Shown: positions 35,656 to 44,858 of the stretch, piece after piece
Numbering within the stretch: the stretch's first letter is position 1
How the letters are laid out: the number at the start of each line of letters is the position of its first letter
NCBI GenBank assembly: GCA_965223435.1
Contig: CBDCWQ010000020.1
Coordinates: forward strand, 992,001 to 1,056,000
Length of the DNA stretch: 64,000 bases
Reading direction: 5' to 3'
DNA from: CBDCWQ01 sp965223435
Lineage (GTDB): Bacteria; Myxococcota; Kuafuiibacteriia; Kuafuiibacteriales; Kuafuiibacteriaceae
Made by a program: the position numbers and the translations under genes
Notes under the pieces: model-generated
Databases searched by the model: none
The model's input: only the letters and a program-made list of their open reading frames with translations
Told to the model about the DNA's origin: nothing

Positions 35656-38600
35656 GCCTGACCGCATCAGCCATCAGACGCAAAAGGGTGACCGGTGTGT
35701 TGATCGCCGTGTTGCTGACGAGTGGGGTGTCCGCGTATGTGGCCATGCCTAAGCAGATGGATCCGGGTTTTATCATTCGGGCAGCCCAGATCGTGACCCA
35801 TTTTCCGGGCGCGAGTCCTGACCGGGTGGAACAGCTGGTGACCGACCCCATTGAGCAGGCGGTTCAAGCGATTCCCGAATTGGATTTCATCAGCAGCACC
35901 AGCCGCACGGGTGTGAGCATTGTCTCCGTCAACATCCGCGAAGAATTCACGGATATGCGTCCGATTTGGGATGATCTGCGGCGCAAGGTTGACGCCATGA
36001 AAGGGACTTTGCCCTCGGGCGTGAGAGGTCCCGACATCAACGATGAACTCGGGGACATCTATCCGATGATGTTCAGCATGACCAGCGACGGCTTTTCCGA
36101 CCGAGAGCTGTCCGAAATGTCGGAGACCATTCGCGATCAGCTCTTGCGCATCAAGGGCGTGGCCAAGGTGGAAATTCTTGGGGACCAAGAAGAGCGGGTT
36201 TTTGTGGAGTACAGCAATGCCCGGCTTGCTGGCTTGGGGCTGTCCCCCAAGAAGCTGGAAGATATCCTGAAGTCTCGCAACATCATCATGCCGGGCGGCC
36301 AGATTGACCTCGGGCCTGAGACGCTTCCTTTGGAGCCGAGCGGCAACTTTGGATCGGTCGAAGAGCTGGCCCGAACCCTGGTGACCCTTCCTTCGGGTGG
36401 GGTGGTCAACCTTGGTGGCATTACCGACGTTCGGCGGGCTTACGTGGACCCGCCGCGCGGGGTGGTGACCGCCGAAGGACGAACGGCGCTCACTTTTGCC
36501 ATTTCTATGTCCGACGGGGACAATCTTGTGGCTCTTGGCGCTGAGATTCAACAGTTCTTTGATGAGTTGCCGGCCTACTATCCTCACGGAATCGATTTTG
36601 CGCTTACCTACTTTCAGCCTAAAGATGTGGAGGCCAAGGTCGACGAGTTTGCTGGAAGTGTGATTCAGGCGGTAGCCATTGTTCTCGTGGTGATGCTCTT
36701 AACGTTGGGCTTTCGGACCGGACTTATCGTGTCCACGCTCATTCCGTCAGCGATGTTGATTACGGTTTGGGTTCTGAGCCTTATCGGCGAGAGCATCAAT
36801 CAGATGACGCTGGCTTCACTGATCATTGCGCTTGGGCTCCTGGTGGACAATGCCATTGTGGTCAGTGAGCTCATCATGGTGCGCATGGGGCAAGGCGAGC
36901 CGCCCTTTGATGCGGCGGTGGCCAGCTGCAAGGAGCTTCAGACACCCTTACTGGTGTCTTCACTGACGACCGGCGCGGCGTTTTTGCCCATCTATCTCGC
37001 GGAATCTTCGGTCGGAGAATACACCGGCGTGCTGTTCACTGTCGTGACCATCACACTTCTCATCTCGTGGTGTTTGGCGCTGACGCTGACTCCGCTCCTG
37101 TGTACGTCGTTTTTGCGAACGTCGGTGGGTGACGCCCAAGAAGACTTCGGCGGGCGCGCCTACGCGCTTTACCGCGGGGTCTTGGGGTGGGTGCTTCGCC
37201 AAAGAGTGTTGGCTTTGGGCATTGTCGTTTTGGCTTTTGTGGGTTCACTGCCTCTTTGGGGCATGGTTCCTCAGATCTTTTTTCCGCCGCAAGACTCACC
37301 CATGTTCATGGCCGAACTCAGTTTGCCTCCCGGGACCAACATTGAGGCGACGCAGAGCATGGCCAAAAAGGTCGACCATTTTCTCGAATCCGAGCTTCGG
37401 GCGAACAAAGACCGGGAAGGCGTGGTCAGTTGGACCACATTTATTGGCGAGACGCCCCCGCCGTTCACCCTCGGATATTCGCCCTCTCCGAGTCTGGGGG
37501 GCTATTCAGAGATGATGATCCACACGAGCTCGGTCGATGTGGTGCGCCAAATGATGGACCGGCTCCATCGATTTGCGCTTGCCGAGTTTCCAGACGTCCA
37601 GACCCGCATTCGCATGCTGTCGTCGGGGCCGCCGGTTGACACACCGATCGAAGTTCGTTTGAGCGGCCCTGAGACCGGCCAGGTGTTTGCGCTGACGGAC
37701 TTGGTTCGAGAAAAGCTTGCAAGCATTCCAGGCGTCCGAAACATTCGAGACAACTGGGGGCAGCGGGTCAAGAAGTTGGAGGTGAAGGTCGACGACAGCC
37801 GCACACGACGGGCCAGTCTCAGCCACGAAGATGTCGCGCGCGCGCTGCAGACTTTTTTGAGTGGCCTAGAAACCACCCGCTACAGGGAAGAAGATGAAAG
37901 CATTCCCGTGGTGATTCGCTCGGTGGGGCAGGCTCGGCGCAGTTTGGACCGCGTTCGAAACTTGGCGGTTTTTGCGCCTTCACAGGTTTCTAGAAGTGTT
38001 CCGCTTTCACAGGTGGCCGACCTCCATTTGAGTTGGGAAGCTTCTTCTGTGCTTCGGCGTGATCGCTATCGAACCGTCACTGTCGAAGCGGGTGTGACCG
38101 AAGGGATAACAGCGCTTTCCGTGTTCCAGCAGCTGGCGCCTTGGCTCAAAGAACAAGCCAAGGGCTGGGAGCTTGGCTATCGCTGGGAGTTTGGCGGAGA
38201 GTATGAATCGAGTGTGAAAGCAAATGAAAGCATTGCTGCCAAGCTCCCCATTGCGGGGCTGGTCATCATTCTTTTACTTGTTTGGCAGTTCAATTCTTTT
38301 CGCAAGCCGGTCATTGTTCTTTCGGCCATCGTATTGGGTCTTATTGGCGTGGTGATCGGGTTGGTGGTGATGCGAAGCTCGTTCGGATTCATGACGCTTT
38401 TGGGGGTCGTTTCGCTGGCCGGGATTGTGATCAACAATGCCATCGTATTGCTCGACAGGATCCAGATTGAGGTGGATGAAGGCCGTCCTCCCCGAGAGGC
38501 GGTGATGGTTGCGGCCCAGCAGCGGGTCCGGCCGATTTTGCTCACCACGGCGACGACGGTTGCGTCTTTGATACCGCTCTATATCAGCGGTGGCGAAATG

Positions 38601-38711
38601 TGGAAGCCCATGGCGGTGGCCATCATGTTCGGGCTGGTGTTTTCGACCTTCCTGACCCTGCTTGTAGTCCCTCTTCTCTATTCCGTTTTGTACCGGGTTG
38701 CACGCACCTGA
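35652..38711 (+). CDS. RND efflux pump inner-membrane transporter
   Basis: A 1019-residue proton-driven resistance-nodulation-division transporter, the usual size. It has an N-terminal helix, a first periplasmic loop of about 290 residues, six helices (VIQAVAIVLVVMLLTLGFRTG...), and the duplicated second half. TM4 carries LGLLVDNAIVVSEL, where the Asp is the proton-relay residue; TM10 and beyond have AGIVINNAIVLLDRIQ. Periplasmic porter segments such as PQIFFPPQDSPMFMAELSLPPGTN are recognisable. It overlaps the adaptor by GTGA. Substrate unknown; HAE1-type is most likely. Confidence 0.92.
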   Translation: MSLTASAIRRKRVTGVLIAVLLTSGVSAYVAMPKQMDPGFIIRAAQIVTHFPGASPDRVEQLVTDPIEQAVQAIPELDFISSTSRTGVSIVSVNIREEFTDMRPIWDDLRRKVDAMKGTLPSGVRGPDINDELGDIYPMMFSMTSDGFSDRELSEMSETIRDQLLRIKGVAKVEILGDQEERVFVEYSNARLAGLGLSPKKLEDILKSRNIIMPGGQIDLGPETLPLEPSGNFGSVEELARTLVTLPSGGVVNLGGITDVRRAYVDPPRGVVTAEGRTALTFAISMSDGDNLVALGAEIQQFFDELPAYYPHGIDFALTYFQPKDVEAKVDEFAGSVIQAVAIVLVVMLLTLGFRTGLIVSTLIPSAMLITVWVLSLIGESINQMTLASLIIALGLLVDNAIVVSELIMVRMGQGEPPFDAAVASCKELQTPLLVSSLTTGAAFLPIYLAESSVGEYTGVLFTVVTITLLISWCLALTLTPLLCTSFLRTSVGDAQEDFGGRAYALYRGVLGWVLRQRVLALGIVVLAFVGSLPLWGMVPQIFFPPQDSPMFMAELSLPPGTNIEATQSMAKKVDHFLESELRANKDREGVVSWTTFIGETPPPFTLGYSPSPSLGGYSEMMIHTSSVDVVRQMMDRLHRFALAEFPDVQTRIRMLSSGPPVDTPIEVRLSGPETGQVFALTDLVREKLASIPGVRNIRDNWGQRVKKLEVKVDDSRTRRASLSHEDVARALQTFLSGLETTRYREEDESIPVVIRSVGQARRSLDRVRNLAVFAPSQVSRSVPLSQVADLHLSWEASSVLRRDRYRTVTVEAGVTEGITALSVFQQLAPWLKEQAKGWELGYRWEFGGEYESSVKANESIAAKLPIAGLVIILLLVWQFNSFRKPVIVLSAIVLGLIGVVIGLVVMRSSFGFMTLLGVVSLAGIVINNAIVLLDRIQIEVDEGRPPREAVMVAAQQRVRPILLTTATTVASLIPLYISGGEMWKPMAVAIMFGLVFSTFLTLLVVPLLYSVLYRVART

Positions 38712-38722
38712 GGACGCAAGCG

Positions 38723-39403
38723 TTGGGCGGATCAAGGGTGAGGTTCGGCTGGCTGCTTTTGGCGCTGTCGGGCGTGTTTGTGATTCAGCCGCTCACTGTG
38801 GGTGGGGGGATTCTCGATCGCTTTTTTGTCAACTTGACCTTTGTGGTTGCGGTGGGCACTGCGGCCGCATCGGTTTCAGGCTCGCGGGCAGCGCGACTTG
38901 TGCTTTACGCCAGCGGCGGCATGGCCTTTGTTTTGAGTTGGTGCGCGTTGCTTTGGTCGTCGTTGTGGATAGAGCTTGCAACCCATGGGTGCTATTTTCT
39001 TTTTTTTGGTCTGACTTGCATCAACGTTCTGAAGTTTGTGTTTTCTCAGCGCGGGGTCGATGCCAACGGGCTTTACGCGGTGTGCTGCGTGTACCTTCTC
39101 GCAGGCATCGCGTGGGCTTTTTTGTATGGGGCGACCGAGTCTTTTGCGCCAGGCTCTTTTTCTTTGCGGGCTTCCCTCGGAGCGACGCCCCTTCAAGAAC
39201 TTATCTATTTTAGCCTCGTGACCTTGACCACGCTTGGTTATGGGGACGTGACGCCGGTATCTCCATTCGCGCGGACATGCGCCACGCTTGAGGCTATGGC
39301 GGGGCAAATGTACCTCGCGGTTTTGGTGGCACAGCTTGTGGGCTCCGAGCGTAGGGCCACCATGGAGAAACGACCCGGGCTCAAAACCGGTGGGCTTGAA
39401 TGA
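38723..39403 (+). CDS. Potassium channel family protein (two-helix pore type)
   Basis: About 226 residues with several transmembrane helices followed by a pore helix and filter TLTTLGYGD, the K+ channel signature, and a final helix ending near the C-terminus. It is an Ion_trans_2-type inner-membrane channel without an RCK domain in the same chain. Start: TTG 38723 is chosen because GAGGA lies at 38710-38714; GTG 38738 is an alternative; longer starts run into the RND gene, which stops at 38711. Confidence 0.8.
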   Translation: MGGSRVRFGWLLLALSGVFVIQPLTVGGGILDRFFVNLTFVVAVGTAAASVSGSRAARLVLYASGGMAFVLSWCALLWSSLWIELATHGCYFLFFGLTCINVLKFVFSQRGVDANGLYAVCCVYLLAGIAWAFLYGATESFAPGSFSLRASLGATPLQELIYFSLVTLTTLGYGDVTPVSPFARTCATLEAMAGQMYLAVLVAQLVGSERRATMEKRPGLKTGGLE

Positions 39404-39424
39404 CTGTTTTCGGAGGATATCGAC

Positions 39425-40309
39425 ATGAAATACATGCCGCTTGGCGTTCTTATTTTGGGTCTGACCCAGCTGACATGGGCTGCTCCAGCAAGGGCTCAGG
39501 CGTCGCTTCTGAAGGCGACTTTTGAGCATATTCCCGCACGAAACCTCAAAGAGCCACCCGCGGGTTTGGAGGAGACCAAGTTTCGGTTTTCGACCATGAG
39601 TTTCGTGGGACAATTGCCCGTGGTCTTGGGGGGGCGCGAATCGGTGGTGATTCCTGGCTTTCGTTATCGTTTGACGCTCCCCGAAGAGGCCGCGGGACCT
39701 TCGTCGGCGGCACCATCGGATTTTCACGACATCATGCTGACCCTGACCATGGCGCAGCAGCTTTCTTCCAGTTGGTTTCTTTCCGCCAACGTGGGTGCGG
39801 GCGTAGCCACCAACTTCTCAGATTTTGACAGCGATCACCTTCGGGTTAACGGCGCGGTCTTGGCCCGGCTGGAGGTTGAACCAGAATTTGCGGTGGGGTT
39901 CGGCCTCGTTTTCAACTACGCCTTTGGGGACCTTCTTCCGCTTCCGGCGTTGTTTGTCGATTGGCGACCAAGTCCCATGTTCCGGGTCGATGTTTTTGTA
40001 CCGCGGCATGCTCTTTTGGCGCTGACTTTCGCTGAAAGCATCGAAGTTGGACTCAGGGCACAGCTGGATGGCAATCGTTTTGTCATCCGCGAGTCTGAGA
40101 GCGCGGTGGTGGACAATGTCAAGTACAGCATCATGGATGCGGGCCTCATTGCGGGGGCCCGAATCGCGGGGCCCGTCTGGTTGACTGCCTACGCGGGTAC
40201 CACGTTTCGGCACCGCTTTGAGGTCTTTGATATCCGCAACACCAAGGTCATCGACCTCGATATGAAACCCGGCTTGGTCGCTCGGTTGGGGGTCGACCTT
40301 CGGATTTAG
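39425..40309 (+). CDS. Predicted outer-membrane beta-barrel protein
   Basis: A 294-residue protein with a clean signal peptide (LGLTQLTWAAPARAQA) and a mature part made of alternating amphipathic strands ending LVARLGVDLRI, as for an outer-membrane barrel. It resembles DUF6268-type proteins by overall layout (VVLGGRESVVIPGFRYRL, QQLSSSWFLSANVGAGVATNF), but that is a weak match. CGGAGGA precedes the ATG by nine bases. It follows the potassium channel gene by 21 bases and may be cotranscribed. Confidence 0.75.
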   Translation: MKYMPLGVLILGLTQLTWAAPARAQASLLKATFEHIPARNLKEPPAGLEETKFRFSTMSFVGQLPVVLGGRESVVIPGFRYRLTLPEEAAGPSSAAPSDFHDIMLTLTMAQQLSSSWFLSANVGAGVATNFSDFDSDHLRVNGAVLARLEVEPEFAVGFGLVFNYAFGDLLPLPALFVDWRPSPMFRVDVFVPRHALLALTFAESIEVGLRAQLDGNRFVIRESESAVVDNVKYSIMDAGLIAGARIAGPVWLTAYAGTTFRHRFEVFDIRNTKVIDLDMKPGLVARLGVDLRI

Positions 40310-40360
40310 GCGTCTGTACTCACGACCTCTATATTCCAACCAAGCTTCAGGCCCGCTGGT

Positions 40361-41456
40361 TTAGGGCGTGCAGTCGGCGGGGCACGCGGTGCTGCTCTCG
40401 CCGAAGTCGCAGAGGCCATCGCCGCAGTTGTCGAAAAGCAGGACCTGTTCGGCGACAGCAGTCATGTTTGTTGACCCGCTTCCGGCCTGACCCGAGGTGT
40501 TTTTGCCCCAACACCACACGGCCTCATCTGCTTTGCTCACACAGATATGATCGTTGCCGGACATCACATCGGATACGGGGCCGATCGGGATCTCGGTGGG
40601 CGTTGTGTTGCATCCGCTCCCAAAACACAGTTCCTCTCCGTAGGGGCTGTTGTTTTCCCTTCCGAAGCACCACAGCGTATCGTCCAAAAGAGTTGCGCAG
40701 GTCGCGAGGTCCCGGCAGGACAAGCTTTTGGCCGGAAGAGGCAACAGCGACGCGACCGGAGTGAGGTGCCTGGCCGTCTCACCATTGCCGAGTTGACCAT
40801 AGTAACCCGCACCCGAACAGTACACATCGCCCGACGCCGTCAGCGTGCAGCTATGAGCCTGTCCGGCGCAGGCCTCCACCGAAGTCGGGAAGAGCGTGGG
40901 GGTTGCATAGTTGCGTTTGGCGGTTCCGCCATCCCCAAGTTGGCCGTAGTTGTTGACGCCCCAGGCCCACACGGTACCATCATTTTGAATAGCCAGCGAT
41001 TTGGGCCACGTCGTTGCTGAGGGTTCCCGATAGCTGAATCGGCGTCGAACTACAGGGCTTGTTTGCGCAGGTCTGAGAGGTAGAAGTCGTCCCCAGTGCG
41101 TAGTGTTCGTTGTTGCCCCAACACCACACTGTGCCGTCTGTCTTGCGTACGCAGGCATGACTATAGCCGCCGGTGATCTGTTCGATGTCGGTGAGACCTG
41201 CCACGTCGACCGGAGAGGTGCTATAAGGGCCGGCGTTATCGTCCGCCAATTGATTGAATCCGTTTGTGCCATAACAAGAGAGGGTCATGTCGTGTCGTTT
41301 GGCGCAGGTGAAGTCCCCGCCTCCGGCCATAGTGCTCACGAATGGCAAGAAGGTGTTTATAACCTCGGTCTCGCCTTGGCAATTGGTGTAGGTTCCATCC
41401 GGGTTTTGGGTGCATACCGTGTCGCAGTCGCCCTCGTCGATGAAGCCGCAATTGCC
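40361..41456 (-). pseudogene. RCC1-repeat protein remnant, 5'-truncated and frameshifted
   Basis: Repeats of the RCC1 type (TVWCWGNNEHYALGTT, TVWAWGVNNYGQLGDG, VWCWGKNTSGQAGSG) are encoded on the minus strand in two frames. The first frame runs to a TGA near 40980 after NDVAQIAGYSK; the second picks up at AIQNDGTVWAWG, so a small deletion or frameshift lies near 41000. The 5' end is also missing: recognisable sequence starts at about 41456 (GNCGFIDEGDC) and no signal peptide precedes it. The C-terminus (CGDGLCDFGESSTACPADC) is a typical cysteine-rich tail of deltaproteobacterial secreted proteins. Confidence 0.7.
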
Positions 41457-41687
41457 GTTAAGGTGTTTGTGGCCACGGGAGAGGCTTTTGCCGATGCCAT
41501 CGTGCCGACACCTTTGGCCGCCATGGCTGAGAGCCCGGTGTTGCTCGTGCCCGCGGTGGACCGCATCCCGCAAGAGATTGCCGATGAGCTTTTGCGCCTT
41601 TCACCAGAGGAGGTGGTGGTTGTGGGTGATGTGTCGTCGCTTTCCCTGAAGACGGGGTGTCAGCTTTCGTCCGTCGTGTCTCCCTAA
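41457..41687 (+). pseudogene. Fragment of a cell-wall-binding repeat 2 protein
   Basis: On the plus strand, from about 41457, the frame reads VKVFVATGEAFADAIVP, then PLAAMAESPVLLV, ADELLRLSPEEVVVVGD, i.e. one CW_binding_2-type repeat, stopping at 41687. Upstream in frame only antisense RCC1 sequence is found, so the 5' part of this gene is gone. The fragment starts exactly where the opposite-strand RCC1 remnant begins, marking a rearrangement junction. It probably makes no functional protein. Confidence 0.65.
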
Positions 41688-41744
41688 GCTTCCCAAGAAC
41701 CCAAGCCCAAGACAAAGCCGGTGGCGACGTGATAGGGGGCCTTC

Positions 41745-42713
41745 GTGAAGAGTGCACCCCTTCCGTTCACCCTCAGGCAGTTGCAGTATGCGGTTGCGGT
41801 TGCCGATGTTCTGTCGTTTCGTCGGGCCGCCGAAAACTGTCACGTGTCACAGCCTTCTTTGAGCGCCCAGCTGGCTGAGCTTGAAACTGCGTTGGGGGTG
41901 AGGCTTTTCGAACGGGATCGGAGGCGGGTCCTCCTGACGGCTGCGGGCACCGCGATTGTCGAGCGCGCTCGTCGCCTGTTGCTCGACGCCGCCGATCTCG
42001 AGGCTGCGGCCAAAGAGCTCGGGGACCCTCTTCGCGGAACCCTGCGCTTGGGCGTCATTCCCACCATTGCACCCTATTTGCTCCCGTTTGTGACGCCTCA
42101 GTTGCGCCGTGTTTTTCGACGACTGACGATCGAATGGGTCGAGGAAAAAACCGAGGCCATCGTCCATCATCTTCAAACGGGTACGCTCGATGGTGCGGTG
42201 CTTGCGCTCGAGGCGGACATCGGAGACCTGGCCCACGAAGTGATTGCGGTAGATCCATTTGTGTTGGTTGCGCCCAAAAATCACCCGCTGATGACCAAAG
42301 GCTCCGCCATTCGGGTGCCCGAGCTGGTGGATGCGAATGTTCTGCTGCTCGATGATGGGCACTGCTTTCGCGAACAGGCGCTTGATATCTGCACTTCTGC
42401 AGGTGCTCGTGAACTTGCGTTTCGTGCAACCAGCTTGCCTACGCTGGTGCAAATGGTGGTGCAAAAAGCGGGGGTTACGCTGCTGCCTGCTCTTGCCGTG
42501 GACATTGAGGCGCGTCGTTCCAAGCTAGGTGTGAGGCCGTTTGTCGCCCCGTCTCCTCACCGAACGTTGGTTGTGGTGCATCGGGCGCGCTCACCGGTTG
42601 GCCGATCGTTGACCCGTCTTGCGGATGAGATGCGGGCAACCGTGCAGAAAATCCTCCCCAAGGTCGCCACCCCGCGGGCTGCTCGCCCTCGAAGGCGCAA
42701 AAATTCCGGGTGA
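41745..42713 (+). CDS. oxyR: OxyR-type LysR-family hydrogen peroxide regulator
   Basis: A 322-residue LysR-type regulator. The N-terminal winged helix is typical (TLRQLQYAVAVADVLSFRRAAENCHVSQPSLS). In the effector domain the segment LLLDDGHCFREQALDIC carries Cys207 and Cys216, nine residues apart as for the redox pair Cys199/Cys208 of E. coli OxyR, so peroxide sensing by disulfide formation is likely. GTG 41745 is the start. It is convergent with a clade-typical catalase gene whose upstream region has an OxyR-like site, which supports the assignment. Confidence 0.92.
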   Translation: MKSAPLPFTLRQLQYAVAVADVLSFRRAAENCHVSQPSLSAQLAELETALGVRLFERDRRRVLLTAAGTAIVERARRLLLDAADLEAAAKELGDPLRGTLRLGVIPTIAPYLLPFVTPQLRRVFRRLTIEWVEEKTEAIVHHLQTGTLDGAVLALEADIGDLAHEVIAVDPFVLVAPKNHPLMTKGSAIRVPELVDANVLLLDDGHCFREQALDICTSAGARELAFRATSLPTLVQMVVQKAGVTLLPALAVDIEARRSKLGVRPFVAPSPHRTLVVVHRARSPVGRSLTRLADEMRATVQKILPKVATPRAARPRRRKNSG

Positions 42714-42794
42714 GGCGAGTATGTCCCTGCACCGGTCCGAGCGCCGCCCCCGAGTGCTTTGACGCTTGGCGTTATGGTGTGCGGGGGAGGGCGG

Positions 42795-44261
42795 TTATCT
42801 TTGTTGCTCTTGCAGCAATTTTTCGATGCGAAGACCGTATTCGGGGTCGGCTTGTCGAAAATAACCGATGGCTCGGGCCACGATGCCAGGACGACTGACC
42901 CCAGCGAGGCTTTGGGCAATGTTAAGGGTCAGCCGTGTTTTTTCGTCTTCGGTCATCAGGCGGTACAGGGCGCCTGCCTGGGCAAAATCATCGTCCTCAG
43001 CGTGACGGACCAGGCCGTGTGGGCCCACAGATCCCAAAACAGCGTCGCCGAATTCATAAGGCGCGCCCGTTTCGACCGGACCGGAGTCGCTGTTCGGCTC
43101 ATAGTTTTTCTTGCGTCCGCCGTTGCTGTCGAATCGCATCGCGCCATCTCTGCCGTAGTTTTGGGCGCCTCCGTCGACACCTTGGGGGGCATTGATGGGA
43201 AGCCTGGTGTAGTTGATTCCAAGGCGGTAGCGGTGGGCATCGCCGTAGCCGAACAGCCTTGCCTGGAGCATGGGGTCAGGTGACGGGCCAATACCCGGTA
43301 CAAACTGAGATGGTGTGAAGGCAACTTGTTCAACTTCGGCGAAGTAGTTGTCAGGAAGTCGATTGAGCGTCAGTTTGCCGAGCGGTATCAGCGGATAGTC
43401 GGCGTGAGGCCAGACTTTGGTGAGATCGAAGGGATTGAAGCGATAGCTTTTGGCGTCCGCTTCGGGCATGACCTGGACCTTCAGTGTCCACGACGGGTAG
43501 TTTTTGCGGCGGATCGCGTCGTATAGCTCGTTGTGGGTGTACGATGGGTCCTTACCCCCTATTTTTTCCGCTTCGTCGGTGGCCAAACAAGCAATCCCTT
43601 GGTCGGTCTTGAAGTGAAACTTGACCCAAAAGCGCTGCCCTTTTGCGTTCACCCACGCAAAGGTATGGGAGCGAAAGCCATCCATACGGCGATAGGAAGC
43701 CGGAATCCCACGGTCGCCAAAAAGCCATGTGAACTGGTGTGTGGCCTCGGGACTATGGGAAAAGAAGTCCCAAACGTTGTCGGGTTCTTGGCGGTTGGTG
43801 TGCGGGTCCGGTTTTTGCGAATGAACGAAATCGGGAAACTTGATACCATCTCGGATGAAAAAAATGGGTGTGTTGTTTCCAACGATGTCCCAGTTTCCTT
43901 CCTCGGTGTAGAACTTCACCGCAAAACCCCGCGGGTCTCGGGCTGTGTCTGGTGCGCCGCGTGAACCGGCCACCGTCGAAAAACGCACAAACACCGGTGT
44001 TCGTTTGTGGGACGCTTCGAACACCTTGGTTGTGGTCCACTGTGACGCGTCAGGATGGGTGCATTCAAAGGTCCCGTAGGCGCCGGTACCCACCGCATGG
44101 ACTACCCGCTCGGGAATACGTTCACGGTTAAATCGGGCAAGTTTTTCAATGAGATGATGGTCCTGTAAGAGGGTCGGCCCCCCCGCACCGGCCCGAAGAG
44201 AATGTTGATTGTCGGGAACGGGCACACCGCCCTCCGTCGTCAGTTTGGGTTTTTGGTTCAT
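42795..44261 (-). CDS. katA: Monofunctional heme catalase
   Basis: A 488-residue small-subunit catalase that converts hydrogen peroxide to water and oxygen. The distal-side motif RVVHAVGTGAYGTFE (active His) and the proximal heme ligand motif RLFGYGDAHRYRLG (Tyr) are present, along with FSTVAGSRGAPDTARDPRGFAVKFY and the catalytic-Asn segment GNNTPIFFIRD. ATG 44261 has GGGAGG about seven bases upstream; a longer open frame to 44390 is ignored because it lacks a good start site. The convergent neighbour is oxyR; an OxyR-like operator lies 73-87 bases before the start. Confidence 0.96.
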   Translation of the reverse strand: MNQKPKLTTEGGVPVPDNQHSLRAGAGGPTLLQDHHLIEKLARFNRERIPERVVHAVGTGAYGTFECTHPDASQWTTTKVFEASHKRTPVFVRFSTVAGSRGAPDTARDPRGFAVKFYTEEGNWDIVGNNTPIFFIRDGIKFPDFVHSQKPDPHTNRQEPDNVWDFFSHSPEATHQFTWLFGDRGIPASYRRMDGFRSHTFAWVNAKGQRFWVKFHFKTDQGIACLATDEAEKIGGKDPSYTHNELYDAIRRKNYPSWTLKVQVMPEADAKSYRFNPFDLTKVWPHADYPLIPLGKLTLNRLPDNYFAEVEQVAFTPSQFVPGIGPSPDPMLQARLFGYGDAHRYRLGINYTRLPINAPQGVDGGAQNYGRDGAMRFDSNGGRKKNYEPNSDSGPVETGAPYEFGDAVLGSVGPHGLVRHAEDDDFAQAGALYRLMTEDEKTRLTLNIAQSLAGVSRPGIVARAIGYFRQADPEYGLRIEKLLQEQQR

Positions 44262-44333
44262 CGAGATCCTCCCTTGCTTCAAGGGATACCGCTCGAGAGG
44301 TGGCCGGTCCAAGACATCGTTCCTAACGATCTG

Positions 44334-44348
44334 ATAGTGACACGCTAT
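44334..44348 (-). promoter_or_regulatory. OxyR-like operator half-pair upstream of katA
   Basis: ATAG-N7-CTAT (44334-44348), inside the palindrome GATAGTGACACGCTATC (44333-44349), fits one half of the OxyR consensus ATAG-N7-CTAT-N7-ATAG-N7-CTAT. A CTAA sits at the expected N7 spacing on one side (44323-44326); the outer fourth tetramer is not matched. It lies 73-87 bases upstream of the katA ATG, a suitable place for activation. Confidence 0.55.
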
Positions 44349-44409
44349 CGTGAGGAGGTCCGTCCGTTTACCGCGCTCGTTTTCCAACACCCTGCTCGTG
44401 AACCGCGGG

Positions 44410-44685
44410 TTAGGTGGGTTCGAACTCTTGGAGAAGGCGTTCCGCTTTGGCTGCTCGCATTCGGTTTACGATCTGCTCGGCTTCCGCATTGTCTCGCAGG
44501 GTCTTGGCGAGACTGAAGCAAGAACCGACGGTAAAAAGGAGGCCCATACCAAGGAAGGACTTTATCCAAGTATCGACAGGTAGGTTGACGATGCCAAAGC
44601 CGGTCACGCTCACTGAGATGAGAAATGAGGCCCACGCTTGGAAGATCCAAGCGGCGGTATCTTTGTGATGGTTGGTCTTTTCCAC
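44410..44685 (-). CDS. YiaA/YiaB-type two-helix inner-membrane protein
   Basis: A 91-residue protein with two hydrophobic helices (AAWIFQAWASFLISVSVTGFG and FLGMGLLFTVGSCFSLAKTLRD) and the charged C-terminal helix KTLRDNAEAEQIVNRM... matching the YiaAB domain (PF05360). Function in the inner membrane is unknown. GTG 44685 is chosen because GGAG lies eight bases upstream; longer frames start at GTG 44700 and 44754. It is upstream of the katA gene on the same strand, about 150 bases away, with the OxyR-like site between. Confidence 0.85.
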   Translation of the reverse strand: MEKTNHHKDTAAWIFQAWASFLISVSVTGFGIVNLPVDTWIKSFLGMGLLFTVGSCFSLAKTLRDNAEAEQIVNRMRAAKAERLLQEFEPT

Positions 44686-44858
44686 TATTTGTACTCCCAC
44701 AAAGAGAGGAAGCAAAGCGCGTGCCATTTGGTAACGAACCACGAACAAGCCCACTTGCGTTGCGGGGTGAGAAGTGACGTTCGCGTCTGCGCAATCGGCT
44801 GCGCGTGCGGAGGTGGTTTCGCCGCAGGACAGGGTTCAAGAATAAAGGGTAACCACTA

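Noticed and set aside
44405..44425. GGGTTCGAACTC resembles a tRNA T-loop
   Set aside because: It encodes the C-terminus of the YiaA-type protein; no cloverleaf can be built.
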